Below, in pieces: positions 24,863 to 33,555 of a stretch of 64,000 nucleotides of DNA; the first letter of the stretch is position 1; the number at the start of each line of letters is the position of its first letter. A model generated the notes under the pieces. That model was not told where the DNA came from and did no database searches. It worked only from the letters and a program-made list of their open reading frames with translations. The position numbers and the translations under genes were made by a program. Source of the stretch: Chitinilyticum piscinae (GTDB lineage Bacteria > Pseudomonadota > Gammaproteobacteria > Burkholderiales > Chitinibacteraceae); assembly GCF_015223195.1 (NCBI RefSeq), contig NZ_JADFUA010000006.1, positions 124,001-188,000 of the forward strand, given 5' to 3'.

Positions 24863-25288
24863 ATGGAATCAATTCTTGAGCTGGAGATCTGGTCCAGACC
24901 TGGTGTTCAAGCACCAGAATGTTTTGGGAAGGAAATCGAGAATGGCTTTGCTCGGGATTTTGATTGCAAGGCGATCAAGTTTTATGGGCTTTATTGGTGT
25001 TTCGGTCGCGTTGACGCTGAGATTTTAAAATTCTGTCTCGAACAGGGCGAGGTCTCAATCGCCGATTTACATGCTTACTGCCTGACTCATGAAATCAATG
25101 TGGATTCGATTGATGAAGAGGTGGCGGCCAGATTTATTGATTTGTCATTCGGTCGATGCATTGGGTGGCTGCATGTTGATGTGGGTTCAGTGCTTTTCTG
25201 CGAAATGGAACGGGTGTTTGAATGGGTTTACGATAATCAACTTGTGGTTGTTGATCCTGTCTGTGAGGCTTGTGTTTTGTATCCTTAG
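24863..25288 (+). CDS. AT-rich gene of unknown function
   Basis: An open frame of 141 residues from ATG 24863 (preceded by GGAG); an ATG at 24827 is also in frame. The protein begins MESILELEIWSRPGVQAPEC and includes AIKFYGLYWCFGRVDAEI and VFEWVYDNQLVVVDP. It is acidic and soluble, with no known motif. Its codons are clearly more AT-rich than those of neighbouring genes and it sits between two REP-like copies, which points to horizontal acquisition. Confidence 0.55.
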   Translation: MESILELEIWSRPGVQAPECFGKEIENGFARDFDCKAIKFYGLYWCFGRVDAEILKFCLEQGEVSIADLHAYCLTHEINVDSIDEEVAARFIDLSFGRCIGWLHVDVGSVLFCEMERVFEWVYDNQLVVVDPVCEACVLYP

Positions 25289-25358
25289 ATAGTTGCAGGT
25301 TCTGATGGAAATACCAAATATCCGCTTGATGGTTTTGATGGCATGGAGCTTGAGGTAA

Positions 25359-25574
25359 ATGTTCTGGAGGCTGTTTAATTTTCTGGGTAGACGAGTGGTT
25401 GCCGGGGCCTTCGTTTTGGTTGGTTGTGTTCTGATGTATCAATTTTTCCAGACTGGTGAAATTGGGCACTTGCTGGTGGGTGGTCTGGTGATACTTATCG
25501 GGGTTCTCCTTGCGGTGTCCAAACCCTCAGGTTTATCCAATAAATCCCAGTACGGTAGGGCGCAATCGCCGTAG
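25359..25574 (+). CDS. Small two-helix membrane protein
   Basis: A 71-residue frame with two hydrophobic helices (RVVAGAFVLVGCVLMYQFF and GHLLVGGLVILIGVLLAV) and a short polar tail. It is AT-rich like the preceding gene. Its last codons run into a REP-like palindrome starting at 25555, so the C-terminus may have been altered by repeat insertion. No family is recognised. Confidence 0.5.
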   Translation: MFWRLFNFLGRRVVAGAFVLVGCVLMYQFFQTGEIGHLLVGGLVILIGVLLAVSKPSGLSNKSQYGRAQSP

Positions 25575-25590
25575 GCATTGCGCCGCATGA
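25555..25590. repeat. REP-like palindrome, family B copy 1
   Basis: GTAGGGCGCAATCGCCG followed by AGGCATTGCGCCGCATGA; the arms GGCGCAAT and ATTGCGCC are complementary. The same 36-base unit recurs with one difference at 36416-36451 next to the transposase region. Confidence 0.75.
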
Positions 25591-25599
25591 ATTGAACCG

Positions 25600-25885
25600 A
25601 CGTTTTTGTGCCTGCGGCACGATGTTTTCATGCCGGTTCCGCCCGGCGGACGGGTTCATTTCTTTTGCTTCGCCAAAAGAAATGAACCAAAGAAAAGGCG
25701 AGCCCGGTCAGCCTGCCGCCTGCGGCGGCTGCCCTGCGATGTGCCCCGCAGGAAATCCCCTTGGGGGGCTCGTTACGTCCAGCGGCGCGCCGCAACTCGC
25801 CCTTCGGGCTCAAACACTCGTCGCACCGGAACCCTGGCCGCAACTGCGCTTCTCGGCGGCTTCAGGGCGTGGCGTGCTTATTGGG
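25600..25885 (+). repeat. Dispersed structured repeat, family D copy 1
   Basis: An intergenic element with a long hairpin at 25653-25688 (GGTTCATTTCTTTTG, loop CTTCG, complementary arm), then conserved AAGGCGAGCCCGGTCAGCC, CCGCAACTCGCCC, CTCAAACACTCGTC and CTTCTCGGCGGCTT blocks. Two further copies lie at 33236-33484 and, inverted, at 33556-33790. Open frames across it are not real genes: all three copies differ by frame-breaking indels. Confidence 0.75.
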
Positions 25886-25900
25886 GGCTGGTGGTGATTC

Positions 25901-25930
25901 GTAGGCAGGTTGAGCACAGCGAAGCCCAAC
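25901..25930. repeat. REP-like palindrome, family C copy 2 (inverted)
   Basis: GGTTGAG at 25908-25914 and AGCGAAGCCCAAC ending at 25930 form the reverse complement of the family C unit at 24797-24823. The two copies bracket the AT-rich patch 24863-25574 and the family D repeat. Confidence 0.55.
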
Positions 25931-25939
25931 ATTGATGCC

Positions 25940-26563
25940 TTACTCATTGCTCGATTCGAGCGGCCGGGGCACAAACAGGCTGCGCTGCAGCGCCTTGCCA
26001 TCCCAGACGAAATACGAAATCCCGCGCAGGCGTTCGTCTTCGTTGATGCCGCCGATCACCAGCAGCAGGCGGCTGTCCGGGCGGTATTTCACCATGGCGA
26101 AGCTGTCCGCTGGCGGGAGAACGTCGAAATCCTCGAACGCAACGTTGAGGTTGTCGACCGCCTGCAGGTTTTCCGGGTGAAACACCTGGCCGGTTTGGGC
26201 GTCGACGATCGCCAGCTCCAGGCAATTGCTGCCGCAGCCCCAGAAGACCAGGGTGTAATGCCCGGCAAAATTCGGCCCGGCTTTGGCGCCCTGGCGGATA
26301 CTGGTGCGAAACAGCTTTGAGCGCGGGTGCGTACGCACGTCCGGCGTGGCCAGCTTGCCGCGATACACGGGCACGGCATAGTCGGCAAAGGCGGGGGCAT
26401 GGCTGGGCAGGTCGCGGGCTCGCAGGTAGTCGGCCGGGTAGGCTTCTTCGGCGGGCAGGCTGGCCGCGACCTCGGCCATGCTGGCAGTGTCTGCGGCATG
26501 CAGCATGGATGGGCCAAGCGGTAGCAGCAGGGCAAGCAGGGCGGTACGCAGCAAGCGGGGCAT
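25940..26563 (-). CDS. Secreted protein of unknown function
   Basis: A 207-residue protein from ATG 26563 (preceded by AGAGGAA), with a signal peptide RTALLALLLPLGPSMLHAA. The mature part contains FAGHYTLVFWGCGSNCLEL, in which two closely spaced Cys may form a disulfide, then AIVDAQTGQVFHPE, MVKYRPDSRLLLVIGG and SYFVWDGKAL. This pattern is found in uncharacterised periplasmic proteins of proteobacteria, but I cannot name the family. It diverges from the YajR-like gene. Confidence 0.7.
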   Translation of the reverse strand: MPRLLRTALLALLLPLGPSMLHAADTASMAEVAASLPAEEAYPADYLRARDLPSHAPAFADYAVPVYRGKLATPDVRTHPRSKLFRTSIRQGAKAGPNFAGHYTLVFWGCGSNCLELAIVDAQTGQVFHPENLQAVDNLNVAFEDFDVLPPADSFAMVKYRPDSRLLLVIGGINEDERLRGISYFVWDGKALQRSLFVPRPLESSNE

Positions 26564-26809
26564 GTCGGGGTTCCTCTGGCAGAGGGCGCAGTGTAATCCG
26601 CCGATACTGCGACGGGCTGTGAGCGCGGCTACAGGGTGCAGTTCTGGTGAATGTTTGCTAATTGCCTTAAGGGTATATGCTTTAGCGCTTTTAATATAAA
26701 AGCATCTGAAGGTATACATTGCAGTGTATAGGTGGACCCGTTTTGCCGCCGACATACCGGCAGCGCAAGCTGTTACCATCGCGTCTTTGCGAATTTCTCT
26801 CAGTTAACC
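26564..26809. promoter_or_regulatory. Divergent AT-rich promoter region with two palindromes
   Basis: The 246-base gap between the divergent secreted-protein and YajR-like genes holds no gene. It contains the palindrome GCTTTT-AATAT-AAAAGC at 26687-26703 and TATAC-N6-GTGTATA near 26713-26730, in an AT-rich stretch where promoters for both directions are expected. No known regulator motif is recognised. Confidence 0.35.
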
Positions 26810-28192
26810 ATGGCTGCTGCACCCCGACTTTCCGCACTCGAGCTGCGCGCCACGCTGGGCCTCTCCGGTCTGTATGCGTTGCGCATGCTGGGCATGTTCC
26901 TGATTTTGCCGGTGTTCGCCGTGTATGCCGGCCAGCTGCCGGGCGGGGACAATCATGCGCTGGTGGGGCTGGCCTTCGGGGCATATGGCCTCACGCAGGC
27001 GCTGCTGCAATTGCCCTTTGGCATGTGGAGTGACCGCATCGGGCGCAAGAAGGTCATCTATCTGGGGCTGGCGCTGTTCATCATCGGCAGCCTGATCTGC
27101 GCGCTGTCCGAGCACATTGTCTGGCTGATTGTCGGGCGCGCGGTGCAGGGCGCGGGGGCGATTTCGGCGGCGATTACCGCCTTGCTGGCCGATCTGACCC
27201 GCGAAGAACACCGCACCAAGGCTATGGCGATGATCGGCGGCAGCATTGCTACCACGTTTGCCATTTCGCTGGTCGCCGCGCCCAAGCTGGCGGCGTGGCT
27301 GGGCCTGCCGGGGATTTTTGCGCTGGTGGCCGTGCTGGGGCTGGCCGGGCTGATCGGCGTGTGGCGCATCATTCCCGATCCGACCGTGACACGCTTTCAC
27401 TCGGACGCCGAAACCAGCTCCAGCCGCCTGCCGCTGGTGCTGCGTGATGGCCAGCTGCTGCGGCTGAATTACGGTGTCTTTGCGCTGCACGCGGCGCAGA
27501 TGGCGATGTTTACCGTGATGCCGCTGCTGCTGACCCGCGTGGGCGGGCTGGATGTCGCGCATCACTGGTGGGTGTATCTGCCGGTGGTGCTGGCGGGCTT
27601 TGTGCTGATGGTGCCCGCCATCATCTACGGCGAGAAAAAACGTCAGCTCAAGCGGGTATTCCTGTTTGCCATCGCGCTGATGCTGGTGGCGCAGCTGGGC
27701 ATGACGCTGTGGCTGCCCAGCCTCACGGCCATCGTGTTGTGGCTGGGACTGTATTTCATCGCCTTCAACATTCTGGAAGCCACCCAGCCCAGCCTGATTT
27801 CCAAGATCGCCCCGACCGCGGCCAAGGGCACGGCCATGGGCGTGTACAACACCTGCCAGTCGGCCAGCATGTTTCTGGGCTCGGCGCTGGCGGGCTGGCT
27901 GTTCCAGCATTACGGCAGCCCGCAGCCGGTGTTTGCGCTGTGTGCGCTGTTGATGGCGGTTTGGCTGCTGGTGTCCTGGGGCATGCGCGCACCGCTGCCG
28001 GTGCGTACACAAATGTTCCACATCGGCGAACAATGGCAGGGCGATGCAGCGCAGCTCTCTGCTAAACTCTCGGCCATTGACGGCGTGAAAGAAGCCGTCG
28101 TACTGATAGACGAGCGCGTTGCCTTGCTCAAGGTCCTGCAGGATGGCTGGGACGAGGCGGCCGCAGAACAGCTTATTGCGGAGACAAACTAA
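26810..28192 (+). CDS. MFS transporter with C-terminal YAM domain (YajR-like)
   Basis: A 460-residue transporter with twelve membrane helices of the major facilitator superfamily. Motif A is present as GMWSDRIGRKKV after helix 2 and the helix 1 region reads GLYALRMLGMFLILPVFAVY. The last about 60 residues (from HIGEQWQGDAAQL) form a small alpha/beta domain like the cytosolic YAM domain of E. coli YajR, a proton-driven exporter of uncertain substrate. ATG 26810 is the first start compatible with the family. Its stop abuts the ssb start, so the two are co-transcribed. Confidence 0.88.
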   Translation: MAAAPRLSALELRATLGLSGLYALRMLGMFLILPVFAVYAGQLPGGDNHALVGLAFGAYGLTQALLQLPFGMWSDRIGRKKVIYLGLALFIIGSLICALSEHIVWLIVGRAVQGAGAISAAITALLADLTREEHRTKAMAMIGGSIATTFAISLVAAPKLAAWLGLPGIFALVAVLGLAGLIGVWRIIPDPTVTRFHSDAETSSSRLPLVLRDGQLLRLNYGVFALHAAQMAMFTVMPLLLTRVGGLDVAHHWWVYLPVVLAGFVLMVPAIIYGEKKRQLKRVFLFAIALMLVAQLGMTLWLPSLTAIVLWLGLYFIAFNILEATQPSLISKIAPTAAKGTAMGVYNTCQSASMFLGSALAGWLFQHYGSPQPVFALCALLMAVWLLVSWGMRAPLPVRTQMFHIGEQWQGDAAQLSAKLSAIDGVKEAVVLIDERVALLKVLQDGWDEAAAEQLIAETN

Positions 28193-28714
28193 ATGGCATC
28201 GTTGAACAAAGTGCTGCTGATCGGCAACCTCGGCCGCGACCCGGAAACCCGTTTCCTGCCCAGCGGCGGCGCCGTGTGCAATTTCAGCATTGCCACCACC
28301 GAGAGCTGGAAGGACAAGCAGACCGGCCAGAAGCAGGAAAAAACCGAGTGGCACAACATCACCATGTACGGCCGTCTGGCGGAAATCGCCGGCCAGTACC
28401 TGAAAAAGGGCAGCTCGGTGTATGTCGAAGGTCGCCTGCAGACGCGCAAGTGGCAGGACAAGCAGACCGGCGCTGACCGCTACACCACAGAAATCGTCGC
28501 CGACGAAATGAAGATGCTCGGTGGCCGCGGTGACGGCGGCATGGGCGGCGGGATGGGGGGTGGTCAGGGCGGCTACGGTGGCGGCAATGACTACAACCAG
28601 GAATACAGCGCACCGCCGGCCCCGCAACAGGCCGCACCGCGCCAGGCGGCTCCGGCCCCGGCTGCCAAGCCTGCCCGCAGCTTCGACGATTTCGAGGACG
28701 ATATCCCGTTCTGA
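28193..28714 (+). CDS. ssb: Single-stranded DNA-binding protein
   Basis: A 173-residue protein with an N-terminal OB fold ([53 protein letters not shown]), a flexible Gly/Gln/Pro/Ala-rich linker (about 110-160) and the conserved acidic tip DFEDDIPF through which SSB recruits replication and repair proteins. It forms tetramers on ssDNA. No base separates it from the stop of the YajR-like gene. A terminator follows at 28738. Confidence 0.97.
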   Translation: MASLNKVLLIGNLGRDPETRFLPSGGAVCNFSIATTESWKDKQTGQKQEKTEWHNITMYGRLAEIAGQYLKKGSSVYVEGRLQTRKWQDKQTGADRYTTEIVADEMKMLGGRGDGGMGGGMGGGQGGYGGGNDYNQEYSAPPAPQQAAPRQAAPAPAAKPARSFDDFEDDIPF

Positions 28715-28737
28715 TCGCCCGCTGGCCGCACACACTC

Positions 28738-28760
28738 AAACCCCTCCTTGCGAGGGGTTT
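28738..28760 (+). terminator. Rho-independent terminator after ssb
   Basis: AAACCCCTC-CTTGC-GAGGGGTTT followed by GTTGT, 23 bases after the ssb stop. The A-rich side also allows function on the minus strand. Confidence 0.85.
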
Positions 28761-28787
28761 GTTGTCTCAGGTGCGGTGTAAGCGCAA

Positions 28788-28946
28788 TCAATGGTGCCGG
28801 TGAAGCAGGCGTTTCAGCCGCAGCCCCAGCAGGCCCAGCAGGGAACAGGTTCCGCACAGATAGCTGCGGCAAACCCACTGCAGCTCAGGGTCATCTCCGC
28901 TAGCACGGGATTGCTGCAGTTGATGCAGGAAGCGCGGTGGCAGCAT
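28788..28946 (-). CDS. Possible small cysteine-containing protein (52 residues)
   Basis: ATG at 28946 to TGA at 28788 encodes 52 residues with LQWVCRSYLCGTCSLLGLLG and a basic His-rich tail (RLLHRHH). The frame is open for another 25 codons upstream without an ATG. The three closely spaced Cys suggest a metal site or a fragment of a larger gene. There is no recognised homologue and no clear ribosome binding site; I include it because this frame looks more protein-like than the alternatives. Confidence 0.3.
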   Translation of the reverse strand: MLPPRFLHQLQQSRASGDDPELQWVCRSYLCGTCSLLGLLGLRLKRLLHRHH

Positions 28947-29033
28947 GGCAGATCTCGCTGAAGCGGCATAATGGTGTTTGGTCGGCTGGTGCCACCCATT
29001 CTGACATGAGGTGTCGCAGATTCAGGGGGGCGC

Positions 29034-29408
29034 TCAGCGCGGTGCTGCGGGGTATTGGCTGAACATCGCAATCCAGCCTTCGTCTCCGAACAGCTCGCCG
29101 CCCAGCCCATCGCTAAGGCTGGCTACCTCGGCGCCCTAGCAGCGCAGGCTGAATGCGGCATTTTCATCGAGCAGATTCAGCAGGCGGAAGAGCGCCGCAT
29201 CGATCGCTTCGGTCGCAATGCGTTGCGCCAGCTCGGGGCTGCAGCCTTCGGTGATTTGCTGATGCAGCATCTGTGCCGTCGCTGATTTCAGCTTGCCGCC
29301 AATAATCAGCTCCATCCGGCGCAAGGTGGCATCGCGAACTTCAGCAATCAGGATCTGACCCAGGGTCTTTAGGGGAGCATCGGGTGTGGATTCGGTAAGC
29401 TGGTTCAT
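29034..29408 (-). pseudogene. Small gene interrupted by an in-frame amber codon
   Basis: ATG at 29408 opens a 90-residue helical protein (MNQLTESTPDAPLKTLGQIL, then RRMELIIGGKLKSATAQML) ending FSLRC at a TAG (29136-29138). The same frame continues for 33 protein-like codons, including LSDGLGGELFGDEGWIAMFS, to a TGA at 29034-29036. The segment GLxGELxxDEGW resembles the C-terminus of small DUF or immunity-like proteins, so I read the TAG as a nonsense mutation within a gene of about 124 codons. Alternatives are a genuine 90-residue protein or suppression of the amber codon. It is divergent from hypA. Confidence 0.5.
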
Positions 29409-29606
29409 GGTCTTTGCCGGAAAAGGACGCTAGCGCTTGCGGCGGTGCCAGCTGCGTAGCGAGGCCATAGCCAGTGCGTCAACCCGGCGGCAGGGATACC
29501 ATTGCGCAGGCGGTTGACGCAGCGCTGCCCATCCCTGATTTGCCTCAACGGTTTTGCCATGGCGCGGTGCTAGTCTGGGGATGTATGCCCATCAGGAAAC
29601 CGCGTC

Positions 29607-29948
29607 ATGCATGAACTGTCGCTTGCCGAACATGTGATCCGCATCGTCGAGGATGCCGCGCACCAGGCCGGCGCGCAGCGGGTGACGCGCGTGCGGCTTG
29701 CGGTGGGGGCGCTGGCGCATGTCGAGCCGGAGACACTGCAGTTCTGTTGCACGCTGGCGGCACGCCAGACGGCGCTGGCCGAGACGGAATTTGTGGTCGA
29801 GCAAACGCCGGGGCAAGCATACTGTGCGGATTGCCGGCAGGACGTGGCGCTGGAGCGCATCGGTTTCCCCTGCCCGCAGTGCGGCGGATTCGCGCTGCGC
29901 GTGACGGCGGGCGAGGAAATGCAGGTGCTGGATATTGCGATTGTCTGA
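29607..29948 (+). CDS. hypA: Hydrogenase nickel-incorporation protein HypA
   Basis: A 113-residue metallochaperone that delivers nickel to the hydrogenase large subunit together with HypB. The N-terminal MHELSLAE supplies the nickel-binding MHE motif and a zinc site is formed by two pairs of Cys in YCADCRQD and CPQCGG. Length and layout are standard. It is the first gene of the plus-strand hyp cluster; hypB follows after a 89-base gap. The gap upstream (29409-29606) presumably holds the promoter, but I see no convincing sigma-54 site. Confidence 0.97.
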   Translation: MHELSLAEHVIRIVEDAAHQAGAQRVTRVRLAVGALAHVEPETLQFCCTLAARQTALAETEFVVEQTPGQAYCADCRQDVALERIGFPCPQCGGFALRVTAGEEMQVLDIAIV

Positions 29949-30037
29949 TGATGGGTATGTTGCGCTAGGCTTTTTATGTAAAAGATTTCATGGCAATACA
30001 TGCTGATGTATTGCCGGATGGTGGCGAGGAGCGGCTT

Positions 30038-30886
30038 ATGTGCACCACTTGCGGTTGCGGTCACGGTGAAACGACGATCAACGGCATTGCGCCGGTCAGG
30101 AAACGCCACGCCAGCGGGCCGCTGGGCGCCTACCGGCGGCTGGAGCAGGGCGCGGCGCACGCAGCTGAAGCAGCGCCGCTGGGCGCGGTGCATGCGCCCG
30201 AAGTCGATCCCGAGCGCACGCTGCGCCTCGAACACGACATCCTCGCCAGCAATGACGCACTCGCCGAGGCCAACCGCCGGCAGCTGGTTCAGCAGGGTAT
30301 TTTCGCGCTGAATCTGGTGTCCAGCCCCGGCTCGGGCAAGACCACGCTCTTGGTCGAAACCATCCAGCGCTGGGCGCAGCAAACGCCAGTGGCGGTGGTC
30401 GAGGGCGACCAGCAAACGGCGAACGACGCCGAGCGCATCCGCGCGACCGGCGCGCCGGCGGTGCAGATCAATACCGGCAAGGGCTGCCATCTGGACGCGC
30501 ACATGGTCGCCGGTGCCCTGGCGACGCTGCGGGCCGAGAATGCGCTGCAGGACAACAGCCTGCTGTTGATCGAAAACGTCGGCAATCTGGTCTGCCCGGC
30601 GGCGTTCGATCTGGGCGAGGCGCACAAGGTTGCCATCCTGTCGGTTACCGAGGGCGAGGACAAACCGCTGAAATACCCCGACATGTTCCGTGCTGCCGAC
30701 CTGATGATTCTGAGCAAGATCGATCTGCTGCCGTATCTGGATTTCGATGTGGATGCCGCAATTCGCATGGCGCGGCAGGTGCGCCCGGGGCTGGAAGTGA
30801 TCCGGCTCTCGACCCGCAGCGGTGAGGGTTTTGACGACTGGCTGGCCTGGCTTGCTGCCGGCTGTGCCAAAGCACAGCGGGGCTGA
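30038..30886 (+). CDS. hypB: Hydrogenase nickel-incorporation GTPase HypB
   Basis: A 282-residue GTPase that drives nickel transfer from HypA. It begins with the high-affinity site [11 protein letters not shown] (CxxCGC type) and has the P-loop [11 protein letters not shown], the switch/metal region [14 protein letters not shown] and [10 protein letters not shown] with the conserved Cys-His pair, then [13 protein letters not shown]-like and [10 protein letters not shown] for guanine recognition. It lacks the poly-His nickel-storage stretch found in some homologues. The ATG at 30038 follows GGCGAGGAG and gives the typical N-terminus; an upstream in-frame start at 29990 does not. Confidence 0.97.
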   Translation: MCTTCGCGHGETTINGIAPVRKRHASGPLGAYRRLEQGAAHAAEAAPLGAVHAPEVDPERTLRLEHDILASNDALAEANRRQLVQQGIFALNLVSSPGSGKTTLLVETIQRWAQQTPVAVVEGDQQTANDAERIRATGAPAVQINTGKGCHLDAHMVAGALATLRAENALQDNSLLLIENVGNLVCPAAFDLGEAHKVAILSVTEGEDKPLKYPDMFRAADLMILSKIDLLPYLDFDVDAAIRMARQVRPGLEVIRLSTRSGEGFDDWLAWLAAGCAKAQRG

Positions 30887-30887
30887 G

Positions 30888-33188
30888 ATGGATCGCCAGC
30901 GCCTGCGCCTCACCGTTCGTGGCATTGTGCAGGGTGTTGGCTTTCGGCCTTTCGTGTATCGCTTGGCGCACGATCTGGGCGTGGCCGGCTGGGTGCGCAA
31001 CGACGGGCAGGGCTTAACACTGGAAATCGACGGAGATCCGGCCCGCCTGCGGGACTTTGCCCGGCGACTGCAGGACGAGGCGCCGCCGCTGGCGCGCATC
31101 GACACCTGCGACATGATCATGGTGGCGGCAGGCGAGCCGCATTGGGGGTTTGAAATTCTCGATAGCGACGCGACCGCTGCATCCGTCGTCAGCGCGAGCA
31201 TCGGCGCGGATTCCGCAGTCTGCCCGGCCTGCCTGGCCGAGCTGTTCGACCCGGCCAATCGCCGCTACCGCTACGCCTTTATCAACTGCACCGACTGCGG
31301 CCCGCGCTACACGCTGGTCAGACACCTGCCTTATGACCGCGCTTCGACCAGTATGGCGGCGTTTGCCCAGTGCGTGCCGTGCCTGATGGAGTACCGCAAT
31401 CCGCTGCACCGGCGCTTTCACGCCGAGCCGAACGCCTGCCCGGATTGCGGCCCTGCGCTGCGCTTGCTTGACGGGGAGGGCGGCGAAATCGGCGGCGATG
31501 CGATTGCCGAAACGCTGGCGTTGTTGCAGGCCGGGCAGATTGTCGCCATCAAGGGACTGGGCGGTTTTCATCTGGTCTGCGATGCCCGTAATCCCGACGC
31601 CGTTGCACGCCTGCGGGAACGCAAGCACCGCGAGGAAAAACCGCTGGCGGTGATGGCGGCGAATGCCGCCTCGCTCGCCGGTATTGCACAGCTGCACGAG
31701 GGCGCGCAGCGCTGGCTCGAATCGGCGGCGCGGCCGATCGTGTTGTTGCCGAAAGCCGCGCAGACTGAGCATGCCTTGCCGGGTATCGCGCCGGGGCTTG
31801 CTGAAATCGGCGTATTGCTGCCCTATACCCCAATTCATTTTCTGCTGTTTCATGAGGTCGCCGGCCGCCCTGCGGGCACGGACTGGCTGGCAGAGCCGCA
31901 GGATTTGTTGCTGGTAATGACGAGCGCCAACGCCAGGGGCGAGCCGCTGGTGACCGGCAACGCGGAAGCGCTGGTGCAGCTGGCCGGCATTGCCGATGCC
32001 TTCCTCATGCACGACCGCGATATCGTGATTCGCTGCGACGATAGTGTGTTGCGAGTCGGGTATGACGATGCAGGCCAATTCATCCGAAGGGCGCGTGGCT
32101 ATACCCCGCAAGCGGTGCCGCTGGCGCATGCTTTGCCGCCGGTGCTGGCGCTGGGCGGTTTTTTCAAGAACACGCTGTGCGTGACCAGAGGAAGTCAGGC
32201 CTATCTGTCGCAATACCTCGGCGACCTCGACCGCGTCGCCAACTGCACGGCGCTGCAGGAGGCCAGCACTCACCTGCTGCACCTGCTGCAAGTGAAACCG
32301 GAATGCATCGCGCACGACAAACACCCCGATTTCTACAGCAGTCAGCTGGCGCTGCAGCTGGCCGATCAATGGCAGATTCCGTGCATCGCAGTGCAGCACC
32401 ATCACGCGCACATCGCCGCGGTGCTGGCCGAGCATCAGCTCGACGAGCCGGTGCTGGGGCTGGCGCTCGATGGCGTCGGTTTAGGAGACGATGGCACCGC
32501 CTGGGGCGGCGAGCTGCTGCTGGTCGACGGCGCGACGTATCAACGCCTTGGCCATCTGCGCCCGCTGCCCATGCCCGGCGGGGACAAGGCCGCGCGCGAG
32601 CCGTGGCGGATGGCCGCCAGCGTGCTGGCCGAGCTGGGGCGCGGCGACGAGATCGCCAGCCGCTTTGCCGCGCAGCCTGCCGCCAGCCTTTTGAATCAGC
32701 TTTTGAGCCGCCCGCAGCCGGCCACCAGCAGCATGGGCCGCTATTTTGACGCCGCCGCAGGGCTGCTCGGTGTTGCGCCGGTGATGAGTTTCGAAGCGCA
32801 GGCTGCCATGCAGCTGGAAGGGCTGGCCGCGCGGCATGGCGTGTGTGCGTCCGTGTCTGGCCTGTACCGCATTACTGACGGCGTGCTGGATCTGCTGCCG
32901 CTGCTGGCGGTGCTGGCTGATAGCCCCGATCCGGCACACGGCGCGGCGCTGTTTCATTCTGTGCTGCTCGATGCGCTGGCGGACTGGGTGGCAGAGGCTG
33001 CCGAACGTACCGGCATCCGCACGGTGGCCGGTGGCGGTGGCTGTTTCCTCAACGCGATCCTGTTGCGCGGCGTGCGGCAGAAGCTGCAGGCGCGTGGACT
33101 GTGCTTTTACACGAATCAGCTGGTGCCCTGCGGCGATGGCGGGCTGGCGCTGGGGCAGGCGTGGGTGGCGCAGAGGAGCCTGGTATGA
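30888..33188 (+). CDS. hypF: Carbamoyltransferase HypF
   Basis: A 766-residue enzyme that makes the thiocarboxamide on HypE from carbamoyl phosphate, the precursor of the active-site CN ligands. Domains in order: acylphosphatase-like (RGIVQGVGFRPFVYRLA), two zinc fingers (CPACLAEL with CTDCGPRY, and CVPCLMEY with CPDCGPAL), a YrdC-like domain (IVAIKGLGGFHLVC) and a Kae1-like C-terminal domain with HHHAHIAAVLAEH and LALDGVGLGDDGTAWGGE. Its ATG follows the hypB stop by one base. A 664-base gap with an inverted pair of structured repeats separates it from hypC. Confidence 0.97.
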   Translation: MDRQRLRLTVRGIVQGVGFRPFVYRLAHDLGVAGWVRNDGQGLTLEIDGDPARLRDFARRLQDEAPPLARIDTCDMIMVAAGEPHWGFEILDSDATAASVVSASIGADSAVCPACLAELFDPANRRYRYAFINCTDCGPRYTLVRHLPYDRASTSMAAFAQCVPCLMEYRNPLHRRFHAEPNACPDCGPALRLLDGEGGEIGGDAIAETLALLQAGQIVAIKGLGGFHLVCDARNPDAVARLRERKHREEKPLAVMAANAASLAGIAQLHEGAQRWLESAARPIVLLPKAAQTEHALPGIAPGLAEIGVLLPYTPIHFLLFHEVAGRPAGTDWLAEPQDLLLVMTSANARGEPLVTGNAEALVQLAGIADAFLMHDRDIVIRCDDSVLRVGYDDAGQFIRRARGYTPQAVPLAHALPPVLALGGFFKNTLCVTRGSQAYLSQYLGDLDRVANCTALQEASTHLLHLLQVKPECIAHDKHPDFYSSQLALQLADQWQIPCIAVQHHHAHIAAVLAEHQLDEPVLGLALDGVGLGDDGTAWGGELLLVDGATYQRLGHLRPLPMPGGDKAAREPWRMAASVLAELGRGDEIASRFAAQPAASLLNQLLSRPQPATSSMGRYFDAAAGLLGVAPVMSFEAQAAMQLEGLAARHGVCASVSGLYRITDGVLDLLPLLAVLADSPDPAHGAALFHSVLLDALADWVAEAAERTGIRTVAGGGGCFLNAILLRGVRQKLQARGLCFYTNQLVPCGDGGLALGQAWVAQRSLV

Positions 33189-33235
33189 GCACTTTGTGCA
33201 ATTGCGGCTCGCTCTTGTCGATGGTGGATGGCGGT

Positions 33236-33484
33236 TTAGCGCCTGCGGCGCGGGGTTTGCATGCGCGCTTCCGCCGCGCCCACGGGGTACTTTCTTTGCT
33301 TCGCCAAAGAAAGTACCCAAAGAAAGGCGAGCCCGGTCAGCCGCCCCGCTGCGCGGGGTGGCCTGCGATGCTCGCCATGCCCAGCGGCGTGCCGCAACTC
33401 GCCCCCGCGGGGCTCAAACACTCGTCACGCCGAAACCCTGGTCATGGCTGTGCTTCTCGGCGGCTTTCAGGGTGTTCGCTTTCT
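33236..33484 (+). repeat. Dispersed structured repeat, family D copy 2
   Basis: Starts with GCGCCTGCGGCGCGG, then a hairpin at 33285-33318 (GGGTACTTTCTTTG, loop CTTCG, complementary arm), then AAGGCGAGCCCGGTCAGCC and the same CTCAAACACTCGTC and CTTCTCGGCGGCTTTCAGGG blocks as copy 1. The stem bases differ from copy 1 but remain paired. It sits immediately behind hypF. Confidence 0.8.
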
Positions 33485-33555
33485 AATCATGGTTCGCTGT
33501 TATCAACGGTTGTTAAACCACCGCTCGTATTAAGAGCGCGAGTGCCCTCGCAGTC

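Noticed and set aside
25592-25897. Overlapping frames of about 100 codons in the 25.6-25.9 kb repeat
   Set aside because: These are readings of the family D repeat; copies 2 and 3 do not conserve the frame.
26804-28735. A 643-codon minus-strand frame across the YajR-like and ssb genes
   Set aside because: It lies opposite two confidently identified genes and its composition (very high His, Gln, Arg) is that of an antisense shadow.
29409-29606. Sigma-54 promoter before hypA, as expected for formate-hydrogenlyase-type operons
   Set aside because: GG and GC doublets occur, but no site with the TGGCAC-N5-TTGC spacing was found here or before 48393.
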